64,000 nucleotides of DNA from Yimella lutea (GCF_006715095.1 NZ_VFMO01000001.1:2170001-2234000); one strand, 5' to 3'; counted from the first letter of the stretch, positions 1 through 8,144 are shown. Made by a program: numbers and translations. Notes: a model not told the origin generated them from the sequence alone.

Positions 1-66
1 CATCTCGATGAAGAAGCGCTTCTCGGCGCCTGCATCGACTGTTGTGTCGGAGGCAGATGTCACCAT
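1..66 (-). CDS. N-terminus of a possible GHKL (MORC/MutL-like) ATPase, partial
   Basis: A reverse-strand frame opens with ATG at 66 and runs off the window after 22 codons. The residues end in an EKRFFIEM-like stretch, which resembles the opening of GHKL-type ATP-binding proteins found beside Vsr and cytosine methyltransferase genes. The gene is divergent from the methyltransferase at 137. The evidence is only 22 residues plus context, so the family call is an inference. Confidence 0.35.
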   Translation of the reverse strand, partial: MVTSASDTTVDAGAEKRFFIEM

Positions 67-136
67 GTGCCCATGATGCCCGACCTGCGCCCGCTGGACG
101 GGACTTTGGTACCCGGTGCGTGCGTGGGGGGATGGG

Positions 137-1507
137 ATGTGCGATCGTCTGAGTGTGTCGATTCCTTCTGCTAGCGTCCGCCTGACCAGGCCTGTCGCGG
201 TTGACCTCTTCGCCGGGGCGGGCGGCATGAGCCTGGGGTTCGAGCAAGCGGGTTTCGATGTGGTCGCCGCTGTGGAGTACGACCCCGTGCACGCTGCGAC
301 CCACGCGTTCAACTTCCCGCAGTGCGAGGTCCTGTGCCGCGACGCTTCGAAGTTATCAGCCGCCGACGTACTCGGCGCAGCCGAGCGCGGCTTCAAGAGA
401 CTCCATCCGGGAGTTCCTTGGCCTGACCAACTGGACGCTCTCATAGGCGGGCCTCCCTGCCAGGGGTTCTCATCCGGGGGTAAGCGAGAGCAAGACGACG
501 AGCGCAACGACCTCCTGTTGCACTTTGTGCGCCTGGTCGAAGAGATCAAGCCGCAGACGTTCTGCCTAGAGAACGTCGCAGGGCTGTTGGAGACCAAGTT
601 CGACGCGATCCGGGAGAAGGCGTTCAGACGACTCAGAGCCGCGGGCTACGCGCTCTCTGGAACCGACAAGCCACTCAATAGTCTCAACTTCGGCGTACCG
701 CAGTCACGCCGACGAGTCATCGTGCTGGGCGCGCTTGGCGAGACCGCGCCCGCCCGGCCGGCTCAGAGTGACGGACAAGTCTCGGTCGAAGAAGCATTTG
801 AGGGGCTTCCCTCGCCGTCAGCGTACGTGCAACTGCTGACGTCCGACGAAGTCGAGTTGCGGACGGCGGACATCGCACGTCGTTCCTCGATCAAGAGTGC
901 CTACGCCCGCACGCTGGCGGGGATCGACCCGCTTCCTGGCGACAAGTCCAGACCACGCCTTTGGGACCCGTCTTACCTGACAGGCTCGCGCCGCACCACC
1001 CACACCGAAGAGACCGTCGAGCGGTTCGCTGCGACGGAGCTGGGTGCCGTCGAGCCGAAGAGCCGTCTGTATCGACTCCCGCTCGACGGTCCGTCCCGCA
1101 CGCTGCGTGCTGGCACCGGTTCCGAACGTGGCTCCCATACATCGCCTCGACCGATCCATCCCCGCGAGGACCGTGTGGTCACTGTTCGCGAGGCGGCTCG
1201 TCTCCACGGCTATCCCGACTGGTTCCGGTTCCACACGACGAACTGGCACGGCCACCGCCAGGTTGGAAACAGCGTTCCACCACCGCTGGCGCGCGCAGCG
1301 GCTCGCGCTCTACTTGCGTCGCTCGGGCACGCGCCGGTCGCGCTCCGCGCGGCAAGTCCCCTAGGGGAGGAAACTCTCCTGGCACTATCGCGGACCACAG
1401 CGCAAGCTGTAGTCGACGCCCTTGCAGAGGAGCTCCCTGCCACGAGGACGAGAAAGCCAACGGTGCCAACGCCCGCAGAGAAGCCGACAGAAGCACAGGC
1501 TGGCTAA
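137..1507 (+). CDS. C5 cytosine-specific DNA methyltransferase
   Basis: This enzyme transfers a methyl group from S-adenosylmethionine to carbon 5 of cytosine in a DNA target. The family motifs appear in order: DLFAGAGGMSLGF near residue 24 (cofactor binding), GGPPCQGFS near 103 with the catalytic cysteine, ENVAG near 145, FGVPQSRRR near 184, and GNSVPPPLA near 376 at the end of the catalytic domain. About 70 Ala/Arg/Glu-rich residues follow. I chose ATG 137 because a G-rich stretch precedes it; an in-frame GTG at 116 is the alternative. Its stop overlaps the convergent vsr gene by a few bases, a usual arrangement for methyltransferase-Vsr pairs. The target sequence cannot be read from the protein. 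Confidence 0.95.
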   Translation: MCDRLSVSIPSASVRLTRPVAVDLFAGAGGMSLGFEQAGFDVVAAVEYDPVHAATHAFNFPQCEVLCRDASKLSAADVLGAAERGFKRLHPGVPWPDQLDALIGGPPCQGFSSGGKREQDDERNDLLLHFVRLVEEIKPQTFCLENVAGLLETKFDAIREKAFRRLRAAGYALSGTDKPLNSLNFGVPQSRRRVIVLGALGETAPARPAQSDGQVSVEEAFEGLPSPSAYVQLLTSDEVELRTADIARRSSIKSAYARTLAGIDPLPGDKSRPRLWDPSYLTGSRRTTHTEETVERFAATELGAVEPKSRLYRLPLDGPSRTLRAGTGSERGSHTSPRPIHPREDRVVTVREAARLHGYPDWFRFHTTNWHGHRQVGNSVPPPLARAAARALLASLGHAPVALRAASPLGEETLLALSRTTAQAVVDALAEELPATRTRKPTVPTPAEKPTEAQAG

Positions 1508-1944
1508 CGCGCAGCATCGTCCCGGCGTGTGAAAACGCGAACTGAGTCTTGGATGGAAGCCGCAATGTTCTCGGGCCGATCGTGGCTCCAGTAACGCAGC
1601 ACCGTCCAGCCAGCATCCGATAGCGCCGCGTTGGTCTGGGCGTCTCGGGCCGCGTTGGTTTCGATCTTGACGTCCCAGTAGTCGCGGTTCGACTTGGAAG
1701 CCACGTAGTGCTCGGGGCAGCCATGCCAGTAGCAACCATCGATGAAGACCGCGATGCGCTTGGAAGCGAGCACGATGTCGGCGGTCCGTCGTAGCGACGG
1801 CAGAGGACGAACGTTGACGCGATAGCGCAACCCCTCGGCATGCAGAAGACGTCTGACCGCGAGTTCCGGCTTCGTGTCGCGCGATCGATTCCCGCGCATC
1901 ACCTTCGCGGAGTGGGGGCTGCTCGCCCACGAATCGATTCCCAC
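1504..1944 (-). CDS. vsr: very-short-patch repair endonuclease Vsr
   Basis: Vsr nicks DNA 5' of a T:G mismatch that arises when 5-methylcytosine deaminates, so it protects the target sites of the neighbouring methyltransferase. The 146-residue length is normal for the family. Visible motifs are RGNRSRDTKPE near residue 17, RRTADIVL near 51, and VFIDGCYWHGCPEH near 64, where Cys and His form the usual zinc or active-site cluster. The gene is convergent with the methyltransferase and overlaps its stop codon. No restriction endonuclease is visible in the window, so the pair may be solitary or belong to a larger system at the left. Confidence 0.95.
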   Translation of the reverse strand: MGIDSWASSPHSAKVMRGNRSRDTKPELAVRRLLHAEGLRYRVNVRPLPSLRRTADIVLASKRIAVFIDGCYWHGCPEHYVASKSNRDYWDVKIETNAARDAQTNAALSDAGWTVLRYWSHDRPENIAASIQDSVRVFTRRDDAAR

Positions 1945-2005
1945 CCCTCCACGCTACGCCCCGGGGGCATACGCCGGTCTCTCGCCGCTGTTCGGCGTCC
2001 GTTGG

Positions 2006-3016
2006 TCAGAGCGAACGACCGGGCTCCTCCCGTGCTGAGGGGCGCCGAGAGCCGAACTCCGGTCCCAGCCCTGACCGGCGCGGGGCGCGCTTCCCGGCTG
2101 GTCCGCTGTCGAGCAGCACCGTGACATCGCTGGTCGTGGTCACGATCGACGCCACGCCACGCTTGATGAGCTCGTGTGGCCCTGCGCTCGCGACACTGGT
2201 GACCGGGCCGGGTACCGCGCCCACGCCACAGCGCAACGCATGTGCGTGGGCCGCGATCGGCATTGCGCCGGATCGGACGCCGGCCTCGGGGATCACCGTG
2301 ACACCCGACAGCGCCGCCAACAGACGACCACGCGCCAGGAACCGTTCCCGACTCGGCGCGGTGCCTGGCGGGAGCTCGCTGGCCAGCAGGCCGGCATCGC
2401 CGATCTGCTCCAACAGCTCACGGTGAGCCGACGGATATGCGCGGTCGACGCCGCACGCGAGGACCGCAACCGTGTGCCCACCTTGAGCGAGCGCGCCACG
2501 GTGGGTTGCTCCTTCGATCCCGAACGCCCCGCCCGCGACGATGATCCGTTCGTCATCGGCCAGGTTCGCGGCCAAGTCTCCGGCGACCTCCATACCGTAT
2601 GGAGTCGCTGACCGGGCGCCCGTGATGGTGACGCGATCACGCAACGGGTAGGTCAGGAACGAGGCCGCGCCACGAGTCCACAGCACATACGGGGCACGGA
2701 TGCCGAGATCGTTGAGACCGGCCGGCCACTCACGGTCGGCCGGGATCAGTGTCCCGATCCCTTGTTTCTCCGCTGATGCCACTCGGTCGAGCAGGTCAGG
2801 GGTGAGGTGTCCGGCCAGGCGCTCGCGCCACAGCAGCGCGCCGCCGCTGCTCATCTTCGGGATCGGGTCGTCGCCCTCCAACAGCCGCAGGGTTTCCACC
2901 CCGCCCGTCTGCGCCAGCACATGCCCGGTCACCTGATCGTCAGGCTCGGCGATCATCGACAGCACCATCCGTGCCATGCGCTCGCCAGCCACCTGCTCGG
3001 CTATCGACACCATCAT
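2006..3016 (-). CDS. dprA: DprA/Smf-like DNA-processing protein
   Basis: DprA proteins bind incoming single-stranded DNA through a Rossmann-like fold and load RecA. Here the core motifs read TGARSATPYG near residue 131, VAGGAFGIEGATHRGAL near 158, AVLACGVDRAYPSAH near 182, and GAVPGPVTSVASAGPHELI near 261. The family residues that usually read as GS-R-x-x-S and RNR are here GARSATP and ARGR, so this is a divergent, element-borne copy. A good ribosome-binding site (GAGAGGAA) precedes ATG 3016. It lies downstream of a DUF4192 gene and a small ORF in the same direction. A role in handling transferred DNA is inferred; the host normally has its own chromosomal dprA. Confidence 0.85.
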   Translation of the reverse strand: MMVSIAEQVAGERMARMVLSMIAEPDDQVTGHVLAQTGGVETLRLLEGDDPIPKMSSGGALLWRERLAGHLTPDLLDRVASAEKQGIGTLIPADREWPAGLNDLGIRAPYVLWTRGAASFLTYPLRDRVTITGARSATPYGMEVAGDLAANLADDERIIVAGGAFGIEGATHRGALAQGGHTVAVLACGVDRAYPSAHRELLEQIGDAGLLASELPPGTAPSRERFLARGRLLAALSGVTVIPEAGVRSGAMPIAAHAHALRCGVGAVPGPVTSVASAGPHELIKRGVASIVTTTSDVTVLLDSGPAGKRAPRRSGLGPEFGSRRPSAREEPGRSL

Positions 3017-3044
3017 CGGTTCCTCTCGCTCGAAGGATCACCGG

Positions 3045-3233
3045 TCAGGTGCGTACGGTGGGGTCAGCCAGGCCCTCGTCCCCGTGGCTGGTTGGTGCGA
3101 TCACGACAGCGGGGCCGCGGATGAAGTCGATAGCGAAGGCCGCATCGCGGTGCCGAGCGCGAGGCTTCACGCGCCGTGCCAGTAGCCGCTCCAGACGACT
3201 CGATGGCCGTCGGCGACGTGGGACCTTCATCAC
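3045..3233 (-). CDS. small basic protein of unknown function
   Basis: A 62-residue frame sits between the DUF4192 gene (10 bases upstream) and dprA (28 bases downstream) in the same direction, which suggests one operon. The N-terminal half is rich in Arg (MKVPRRRRPSSRLERLL) and the C-terminal half is mixed, with an IDFIRGPAVVIAP stretch. I recognise no family. The start could also be the second ATG at 3230. Its position in the operon is the main support. Confidence 0.45.
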   Translation of the reverse strand: MMKVPRRRRPSSRLERLLARRVKPRARHRDAAFAIDFIRGPAVVIAPTSHGDEGLADPTVRT

Positions 3234-3242
3234 GGACGCGCC

Positions 3243-4229
3243 TCAGAGTCCCGGTGCTGATCGAGCCGGACGAGCCTGCGGCCCTGGCTGGTGCGCAGCG
3301 AAGTCGGTGTCTTGGCCGATCCTCTTGATGGACTCCCACTCGCGCGGGTGCATGGTAGTCTCGATGGCGGCGGCCACCAGGCCGGCGAGGAAGTAGCGGC
3401 TGTCGCGGGGCACTTGATCCAACGCGCACTGTGCTTTGGCTCCGTCTCCGCTCAGCCAGCTCGCGAAGGCCAGGAGGGAGGCCGGTGCGGCACGCACGTC
3501 GTCAGGGGCACGCTTGGTCAAGTCCGTCCACATGGTGACGTGTGAGGCGGCGGTCTCAGGGCTCATGTCGTCCCACAAGCGGTCGCGGACCGGGATGCAG
3601 TCGAGCGCGACGAGCAGCCGGGCCGCGTCACGATCAGTCAAGGGGCGGCCGCTGGTGTGAAACTTCTGGAGCCGGACGGCAGCCCACTGTGCCTCGCTCC
3701 CCGGCGTACGGCGGCCAGCGGCCTCCCGAGCCTCGGGCAAGAGCTCCGCGATCGGCGTCCTGTCACCGACCAGTGACGACTCCAACGCCTCCCGGCTGGC
3801 GAGGGGTGTGCGGCCGGTCGGAGCCATCACCGCGGCCACGTATTCGCGGGCTGCTTCGGTCTGAGGACCGGAGTCACCGCTGTCGAAGTCGTACCACTCG
3901 GACTCGCCCGCCCACAGCCGGATGCCGGTGTCGATACCGATGCCGTCGAGCCTGGTCGCGAGTTCCCGGCTCTCACGGTCCGCGTGCTGGCGGTCGGCGC
4001 TCAGACAGATGATCGCCACGCTGGAACCGGGATGGGCGTACGACTGAGCGCGGGACCGATGGAGGCCCAAGCCTGCTCACGCTCTGCCGGTGTGGTCGGC
4101 AGATCGGCCCGGACATGCGGGAGGCTCGAATGCACCGGCACGATGACCATCGACTCCTCGGGCTTGAACCCGAGCAGGTGCGGGAGGCGCCGCGATCAAC
4201 TCGTCGTGGGATCGAACGGGGAGTTTCAT
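3243..4229 (-). pseudogene. DUF4192-family gene with two compensating frameshifts
   Basis: DUF4192 proteins are actinomycete proteins of unknown function. The C-terminal two thirds is intact in one frame from about 4050 to 3243 and carries the family pattern (DRLWDDM, HVTMWTDLTKRAP, SLLAFASWLSGDGAKAQCAL, REWESIKRI). The N-terminal part starts well at ATG 4229 (MKLPVRSHDELIAA). One extra C near 4185 then shifts the frame. The expected LPHLLGFKPEESMVIVPV continues in the second frame, and a one-base deletion near 4045 restores the first. Two opposite shifts could be real decay or assembly errors; raw reads would decide. The gene heads a three-gene run toward dprA. Confidence 0.7.
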
Positions 4230-4426
4230 GCCCGGTAGGTGCGCCCGACAAGCCAGTCCACGCACGGGCCGCTTCATTCTGTCCGTGGTCAGGCGTATGG
4301 TCGTAGGCAAGGCGACTACATCAAAGGTTCGCCACCGCGCCGACGCGGTGGCACGACGGCCCGGAGCAACAGCGGGCAGTCCTTCAAGGTTCTCCGTCGC
4401 CAGACCCGAGAGAGGACTGCCGCCAC

Positions 4427-4804
4427 ATGCTTCAACTCATCTGGACTGCCAGCGAACACACCCGGCACTACCTGCGCCGGTACATGCCCACCAACATCGC
4501 CCTCGACGCGATTCGTACGCGCCGAGGGTTGAAGTGGGGCGTCCCCGCGATGCTCCTCGCCGGGCCGTACCTGTATGCCGCGAGCATCTGCACCACACTC
4601 ATCGGCAACGGGGGACCGGGCTGGCTCAACGTGCTCGTGCTCTTGTTCATCTGGAACGCCTTGAAGATGCTCTGGATCGGCCCCATCAGCCTCGTCCTGC
4701 TCGCTCGGGTCCGCGTCCGCGAGTACCGCGAACGGCGCGACGTGAGGCGGGAGAGCGGGGCCGATCAGAGGGAGCTTGCCCCCGCCGGATTCGGTGCCCG
4801 ATGA
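4427..4804 (+). CDS. small membrane protein of conjugative elements
   Basis: A 125-residue protein with two or three hydrophobic segments (GVPAMLLAGPYLYAASICTTL near residue 39, and LNVLVLLFIWNALKMLWIGPISLVLLARV near 66), followed by a charged Arg/Glu-rich tail. The N-terminus (WTASEHTRHYLRRYMPTNIALDAIRTRRGLKWG) is very regular and I recognise the type from actinomycete mobile elements, where it is sometimes labelled sulfate permease without support. SD-like AGAGGA lies 12 bases before the ATG. It is the first gene of the secretion block. Its function is unknown; a part in the transfer apparatus is plausible. Confidence 0.7.
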   Translation: MLQLIWTASEHTRHYLRRYMPTNIALDAIRTRRGLKWGVPAMLLAGPYLYAASICTTLIGNGGPGWLNVLVLLFIWNALKMLWIGPISLVLLARVRVREYRERRDVRRESGADQRELAPAGFGAR

Positions 4805-4857
4805 GCGAGCATCCAGAAGGGCTCGTGGGGTGCACTGGGTACGCACACCAACGAAAG

Positions 4858-5176
4858 ATGGCGGCTGATGCTGGAAGACGTCGAAAGACGTTTCCGCAGG
4901 TCAGCCGCCATTTTCGGCAACTACTGACAGAGGGTGAAAACCCTCGGATCAGATGTCGTTGTTGTGGCGCCGGTGCTCTCGGCCAGGCACGCAGGGCGAC
5001 CACCTGATCCCGTGATCGCGCGGTGGTCCAACGACGATCGAGAACCTCGCGATGCTCTGCGGCCCGCACAACCGGCGCAAGCCCAACCACATGCCTTCGA
5101 TGCTGTACCGCTGGCGGCTGGCGTATGGCCGGCGTGCGTACTTCCGCCCGGCGTGCCCCGGCTGCCGAAGTACTGA
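4858..5176 (+). pseudogene. HNH endonuclease remnant
   Basis: The first frame reads from ATG 4858 through a C-x2-C pair (CRCCGAGALGQA) to a stop near 5007. Just before that, a different frame continues the expected HNH domain: DHLIP, an in-frame TGA, then SRGGPTTIENLAMLCGPHNRRKPNH. Together these give the zinc cysteines, the catalytic His of DHL, and the N and H of NLxxLCxxHN. The domain is therefore broken by one frameshift and one stop. An 11-bp inverted repeat (4858-4868 with 4901-4911) lies in its 5' part. It is a decayed nuclease, possibly a former homing or defence gene. Confidence 0.7.
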
Positions 5177-5213
5177 AGCGCCACGAGTGACGAAGGTCAC
5201 GCCTCAGCGACGG

Positions 5214-5356
5214 CCTGTTATCGGACCCCCGCCATTCCTTCGGACGACCAGGGCCACGCCGGCTCGCGGCCGTCAACCGAATGTGGGCGACTGAAACGGA
5301 TGAGGGTCGGGCAAAAAGCCGACCCTGACCCCTCTCGAGTTGCCCATGAAACAGGT
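5214..5356 (+). promoter_or_regulatory. leader module A of the secretion genes
   Basis: This is one of three related leaders (others at 9086 and 15105). It contains CCGCCATTCC at 5229-5238, a perfect 8-bp hairpin AGGGTCGG/CCGACCCT (5303-5310 with 5319-5326), and TGCCCATGAAAC at 5341. The distance from CCGACCCTG to TGCCCATGAAA is 13 bases, as in the other two copies. CCTGTT (5214-5219) can pair with AACAGG (5350-5355). Whether this is an RNA structure, a promoter or a protein site is unknown. Confidence 0.55.
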
Positions 5357-5396
5357 GAGGGCAGAAAGCCCCACCCGTCCGAAGGAGCAACACATC

Positions 5397-5723
5397 ATGA
5401 TTTCAGGGCCCCTCGTCGCTCAGTCGGCGAACAGCAAGTCGAACATGGCCGGCGCGTGGGCCGGTGTGTGGAGCAAGATCACCGCATCCGTTCCGCAGCT
5501 GCCGATCCTGCTCACGATCATCGCACTCGCGCTGGTCGCGTTCGCGGCCGTCAAGTACCTGATGCAGCGTCGCCAGGGTGGCGGCGGCAACAGCACCGTC
5601 CTCATCTGGACGCTCGCCGCAGCAGCAGCGTTCGCTGCGCCCGGCATGCTGTTCCCGCTGGTGCTGAAGCTGGCCGACGGCTTCATCAACTTCCTGGGAT
5701 CGGTGGGGAACACGAGCAAGTAG
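5397..5723 (+). CDS. VirB2-like pilin candidate
   Basis: A 108-residue protein with two hydrophobic segments: LPILLTIIALALVAFAAVKYLM near residue 35 and VLIWTLAAAAAFAAPGMLFPLVLKLA near 66. A glycine-rich charged turn (QRRQGGGGN) separates them. Small size, two membrane helices and position at the front of a secretion gene cluster are the features of VirB2/TrbC-type pilins, although actinomycete homologues are too divergent to confirm by motif. GGAG precedes ATG 5397 by 9 bases; an in-frame ATG at 5340 inside the leader would add 19 residues. A strong hairpin follows the stop, which would favour high expression of this gene over the next. Confidence 0.6.
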   Translation: MISGPLVAQSANSKSNMAGAWAGVWSKITASVPQLPILLTIIALALVAFAAVKYLMQRRQGGGGNSTVLIWTLAAAAAFAAPGMLFPLVLKLADGFINFLGSVGNTSK

Positions 5724-5751
5724 GTCGACGTCCTTTCGGACGGACGGCCAT

Positions 5752-5788
5752 GATTCTGCGCCGAGTCGACGCGGCTCGGCGCAGAATC
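5752..5788 (+). terminator. hairpin between pilin-like gene and next gene
   Basis: A perfect 14-bp inverted repeat (5752-5765 with 5775-5788, loop of 9 bases) lies between the stop at 5723 and the GTG at 5817. No U-run follows, so it may be an attenuator or an RNA-stabilising stem rather than a full terminator. Confidence 0.6.
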
Positions 5789-5816
5789 GCCTACCCAGTC
5801 AGAGGAGTCAGTCACC

Positions 5817-6239
5817 GTGTCCTCGCAAGGTTTTGTCTACGACCTATCGCATCTGACCCGCGACAAGTCCGCCGACCGGCGCATCACTTGGCGCGGCTTC
5901 GACATGCCGCGTCGCGTGTTCTGGTTGATGGTTGCGACCAGCATCCCTGCGCTCGTCGTGCTCGGTATCGGCTACAACATGATCGGCATTTGGGCGACCG
6001 TCCCGGTCGTCATGCTGTACGCCCTCGTCTACCTGATGTTCGAGTCGCGCAGCAGTGACGACCTGCGCCAGCGCAAGTACAAGGCGCTGTACGACAAGGC
6101 CAGCTCGAACACCGGCAAGTTCCTGATCTGTAACACCGAAATTCATCCGGATCAGATGCGTGTTCGTACGCTCCGGACCGCCAGCCTCCCGGTCCGTCGA
6201 CCGGACGATAGGAAGGAACGCCCGATCGAAGTGTTCTGA
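5817..6239 (+). CDS. small secretion-associated membrane protein (VirB3/PrgI-like candidate)
   Basis: A 140-residue protein begins with a cytosolic stretch (VYDLSHLTRDKSADRRITWRGF). Two close membrane segments follow (VFWLMVATSIPALVVLGIGY near residue 35 and IGIWATVPVVMLYALVYLMF near 56), then a charged C-terminal region. The topology matches VirB3/PrgI-type proteins that sit next to the pilin and the VirB4 ATPase. No VirB4 follows here, because a small gene, an IS1634 element and a lipoprotein gene come next. GTG 5817 has GAGGAG upstream. The family call rests on topology and context only. Confidence 0.55.
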   Translation: MSSQGFVYDLSHLTRDKSADRRITWRGFDMPRRVFWLMVATSIPALVVLGIGYNMIGIWATVPVVMLYALVYLMFESRSSDDLRQRKYKALYDKASSNTGKFLICNTEIHPDQMRVRTLRTASLPVRRPDDRKERPIEVF

Positions 6240-6254
6240 TCGATCGGCAGGCAG

Positions 6255-6265
6255 CGTCGCACCGT
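6255..6265 (+). promoter_or_regulatory. start-associated 11-mer
   Basis: CGTCGCACCGT, followed by 7 bases and ATG 6273 of the small YRIxP gene that the IS1634 element interrupts. It is the leftmost copy and the only start-linked copy inside the secretion block. Confidence 0.85.
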
Positions 6266-6307
6266 GTTGCGCATGGAGTCGTCCGAGCGAAACGAGAATG
6301 CCATGCG

Positions 6308-7979
6308 CCCGAGTTGGACCTCTTTAGTGTGTCAGCGCGTCGAGGATCGTTCGTGCTTCGTCGCTGAGTTGTGGTGTTGCGGTGACGGGATGGCCGGCGA
6401 GTTCGATCTGAACGTCTTGCAGCGGCCGCAGTGCGCGGATGATCCGTTTGATGCTCAGCCCGGTCTTGTTCTGGAGGTAGCGGGCGACCGCGAGGGCAGC
6501 GAACACGATGGTCAGGTGGGCTTCGATCGCGTCGCGGGTGTGGTGGAACATCGGCCGGGCGCGTAGGTCGGTCTTGGACATCCGGAATGATTGCTCGACC
6601 CGCCACAGGTCGTGATAGTTCCCGATCACCTCTGAGGCGGTCGCGAGGTCGGCGGGGATGTTGGTGACGTACCCCTTCAGCCCGACCAGGCGCCGTGCCC
6701 GCGCCAGGGACGCCTCATCGAGGGATCTCGTGCCGTTGGTTGTTTTGACGAATCGGGGTGTCCGGGCAGCCTTCTCGCCCTGAATGACGGCGATCGCCCG
6801 ATTCTCCTGCAGCGTCAACGTCTTGCTGTCCCGGGCAGCGCGTTTGGCTGAGTAGGCCCACACCGCCCGCCAGGACTGGTCATGCAGGTCCGGGTCCCAC
6901 ACTGGCTCCGTCTTGATCCTCGGGTCGTTGACTGCTCGGGCTGCTTGGGTGGCGGTGCGTGGGGTGATCGTGTCGATGATCTGCCCGTCGGTGAACGCCT
7001 CACCGTGCCACCGGAAATGCGACTCCAAATCCGCGGGTGCCTTCGTGACGCGGGACCCAACGATGAACCGCAGGCCGGCCTGGTCCAAAGCGGTCAGGTT
7101 GGCCGCGGACAGCATGCCCGCGTCGGCAACGATCGCGATATCGGCCAGGTTGTGCCGGTCAGCGAACTGCCGCACGATCGGGATGATCGTGGTCGTCTCG
7201 GCCCGGTTGCCTTCGAAGCAGCCGATCTCCAACGGGAACCCGTGCCGGTCGACGAGCAACCCGACCACGATTTGCGGGTCGACCCGCCGTTCCTTGGAGT
7301 ACCCGACCTTGCGTAGGTCGTCCTCCTTCTCGGCCTCGAAATACAACGTGGTGACGTCGTACAGGCACAACGTCACATCCCCCGCAGTCGCGGCATGCGC
7401 GAAACACTTGGCCGCGACCACGTCCCGGTACCCGCGACCCACGCAGCGAGTCAGGGCCCGTTTCATGCTCGAGCGATGCACCGGCGCCAGGCCGACCTCG
7501 CCCAGGACACGAGCCGAGTCAGTCATCGAGGTCGGTTCGATCAACCGGGCAGCAACCAGTTGAAAGAACGCCTCATCACCAATCGCGTTGAATCCCAGCG
7601 TCTCCCACGCATCCCGTAACACCTGCAGCAACAACCGGGAAGTCTTGGCCGTGACCACGGCCTGCCGCGGATCCCTACCCGCGCCGTGTTTCGAGCCGAA
7701 GCCGAGGTCCAGCTCGCCCTGGCCGGCGTGGATCTTGGCCCGGCCGGCCTCCATCAACGCAGCAAGTTCCGCCTCGGTATGCGCCGACCCCAAGTGCTCG
7801 ATCACCACGTCCCGGCGATCACGCCGGACCGCGATCTGAACCGCTGTCGCACCCGACGCCGTCCGCACCTTCCGCAGAAAAACCACGCCGTTAGTGTGTC
7901 ACCTAAACAAGCCGCAGCACCCTGACCAGCACAAACACTCACCCAACCCGCGCCATCACACCCCAGAGGTCCAAGTCAG
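6308..7979 (-). mobile_element. IS1634-family insertion sequence
   Basis: The element is 1672 bp and has imperfect terminal inverted repeats: GAGTTGGACCTCT at the left end and, reversed, GACTTGGACCTCT at the right. It is flanked by a 21-bp direct repeat (6287-6307 and 7980-8000). Long, variable target duplications are characteristic of the IS1634 group. The insertion is recent, since the duplication is perfect. Confidence 0.92.
6324..7886 (-). CDS. IS1634-family transposase
   Basis: A 520-residue DDE transposase of the IS4-related IS1634 type. Landmarks are LYDVTTLYFEAEKEDDLRKVGYSKERR near residue 170 (first Asp), GLLVDRHGFPLEIGCFEGNRAET near 209, IVADAGMLSAANL near 252 (second Asp), and YHDLWRVEQSFRMSKTDLRARPMFHHTRDAIEAHL near 430 (the YREK-like stretch with the catalytic Glu). 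The reading frame is intact, so the copy may be active. It occupies nearly all of its insertion sequence and reads opposite to the disrupted gene. Confidence 0.95.
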   Translation of the reverse strand: MVFLRKVRTASGATAVQIAVRRDRRDVVIEHLGSAHTEAELAALMEAGRAKIHAGQGELDLGFGSKHGAGRDPRQAVVTAKTSRLLLQVLRDAWETLGFNAIGDEAFFQLVAARLIEPTSMTDSARVLGEVGLAPVHRSSMKRALTRCVGRGYRDVVAAKCFAHAATAGDVTLCLYDVTTLYFEAEKEDDLRKVGYSKERRVDPQIVVGLLVDRHGFPLEIGCFEGNRAETTTIIPIVRQFADRHNLADIAIVADAGMLSAANLTALDQAGLRFIVGSRVTKAPADLESHFRWHGEAFTDGQIIDTITPRTATQAARAVNDPRIKTEPVWDPDLHDQSWRAVWAYSAKRAARDSKTLTLQENRAIAVIQGEKAARTPRFVKTTNGTRSLDEASLARARRLVGLKGYVTNIPADLATASEVIGNYHDLWRVEQSFRMSKTDLRARPMFHHTRDAIEAHLTIVFAALAVARYLQNKTGLSIKRIIRALRPLQDVQIELAGHPVTATPQLSDEARTILDALTH

Positions 7980-8144
7980 GCGAAACGAGAATGCCATGCG
8001 GTACAGGATCCAGCCCAGACGTCGCGGGGTTGCGCGCGCCAAGGAGTTCTTCTCTGTTCTAGATCCCCAGACGATGCACAACGCGCACACGCTGTGCCAA
8101 TGCCTCACCGCCGCTGGCGATTGGGCCAAACGGTAGGAGCGAGA

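Larger units (their letters stand above)
6273..8136 (+). pseudogene. small YRIxP-family gene split by IS1634 insertion
   Basis: Joining 6273-6307 to 8001-8136 removes the insertion sequence and one copy of the 21-bp target duplication, and restores a continuous 56-residue frame. It begins MESSERNENAMRYRIQP and contains SVLDPQTMHNAHTLCQC. A second family member is intact at 23062-23274 (YRIKPTQRGVPR, SVLNPKAMVNAHTACRC). The shared pattern is YRIxPxxRGVxR, SVLxPxxM and NAHTxCxC. I know no function; the NAHTxCxC end could bind a metal. Because the duplication repeats the start codon region, the right-hand part alone (ATG 7996) still encodes 46 residues and might be expressed. Confidence 0.75.

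Noticed and set aside
1..115. Left attachment site of the element
   Set aside because: No copy of the tRNA-Pro 3' end or of the 21-bp inverted repeat is seen here, so the left end is outside the window.
4427..4804. Sulfate permease
   Set aside because: Two or three helices in 125 residues and no transporter motif. The label sometimes used for such proteins has no support here.
5214..5356. Known riboswitch (c-di-AMP, c-di-GMP or cobalamin type) in the secretion leaders
   Set aside because: I compared remembered consensus cores. Only short GC-rich pieces resemble them, and the diagnostic conserved bases are absent.
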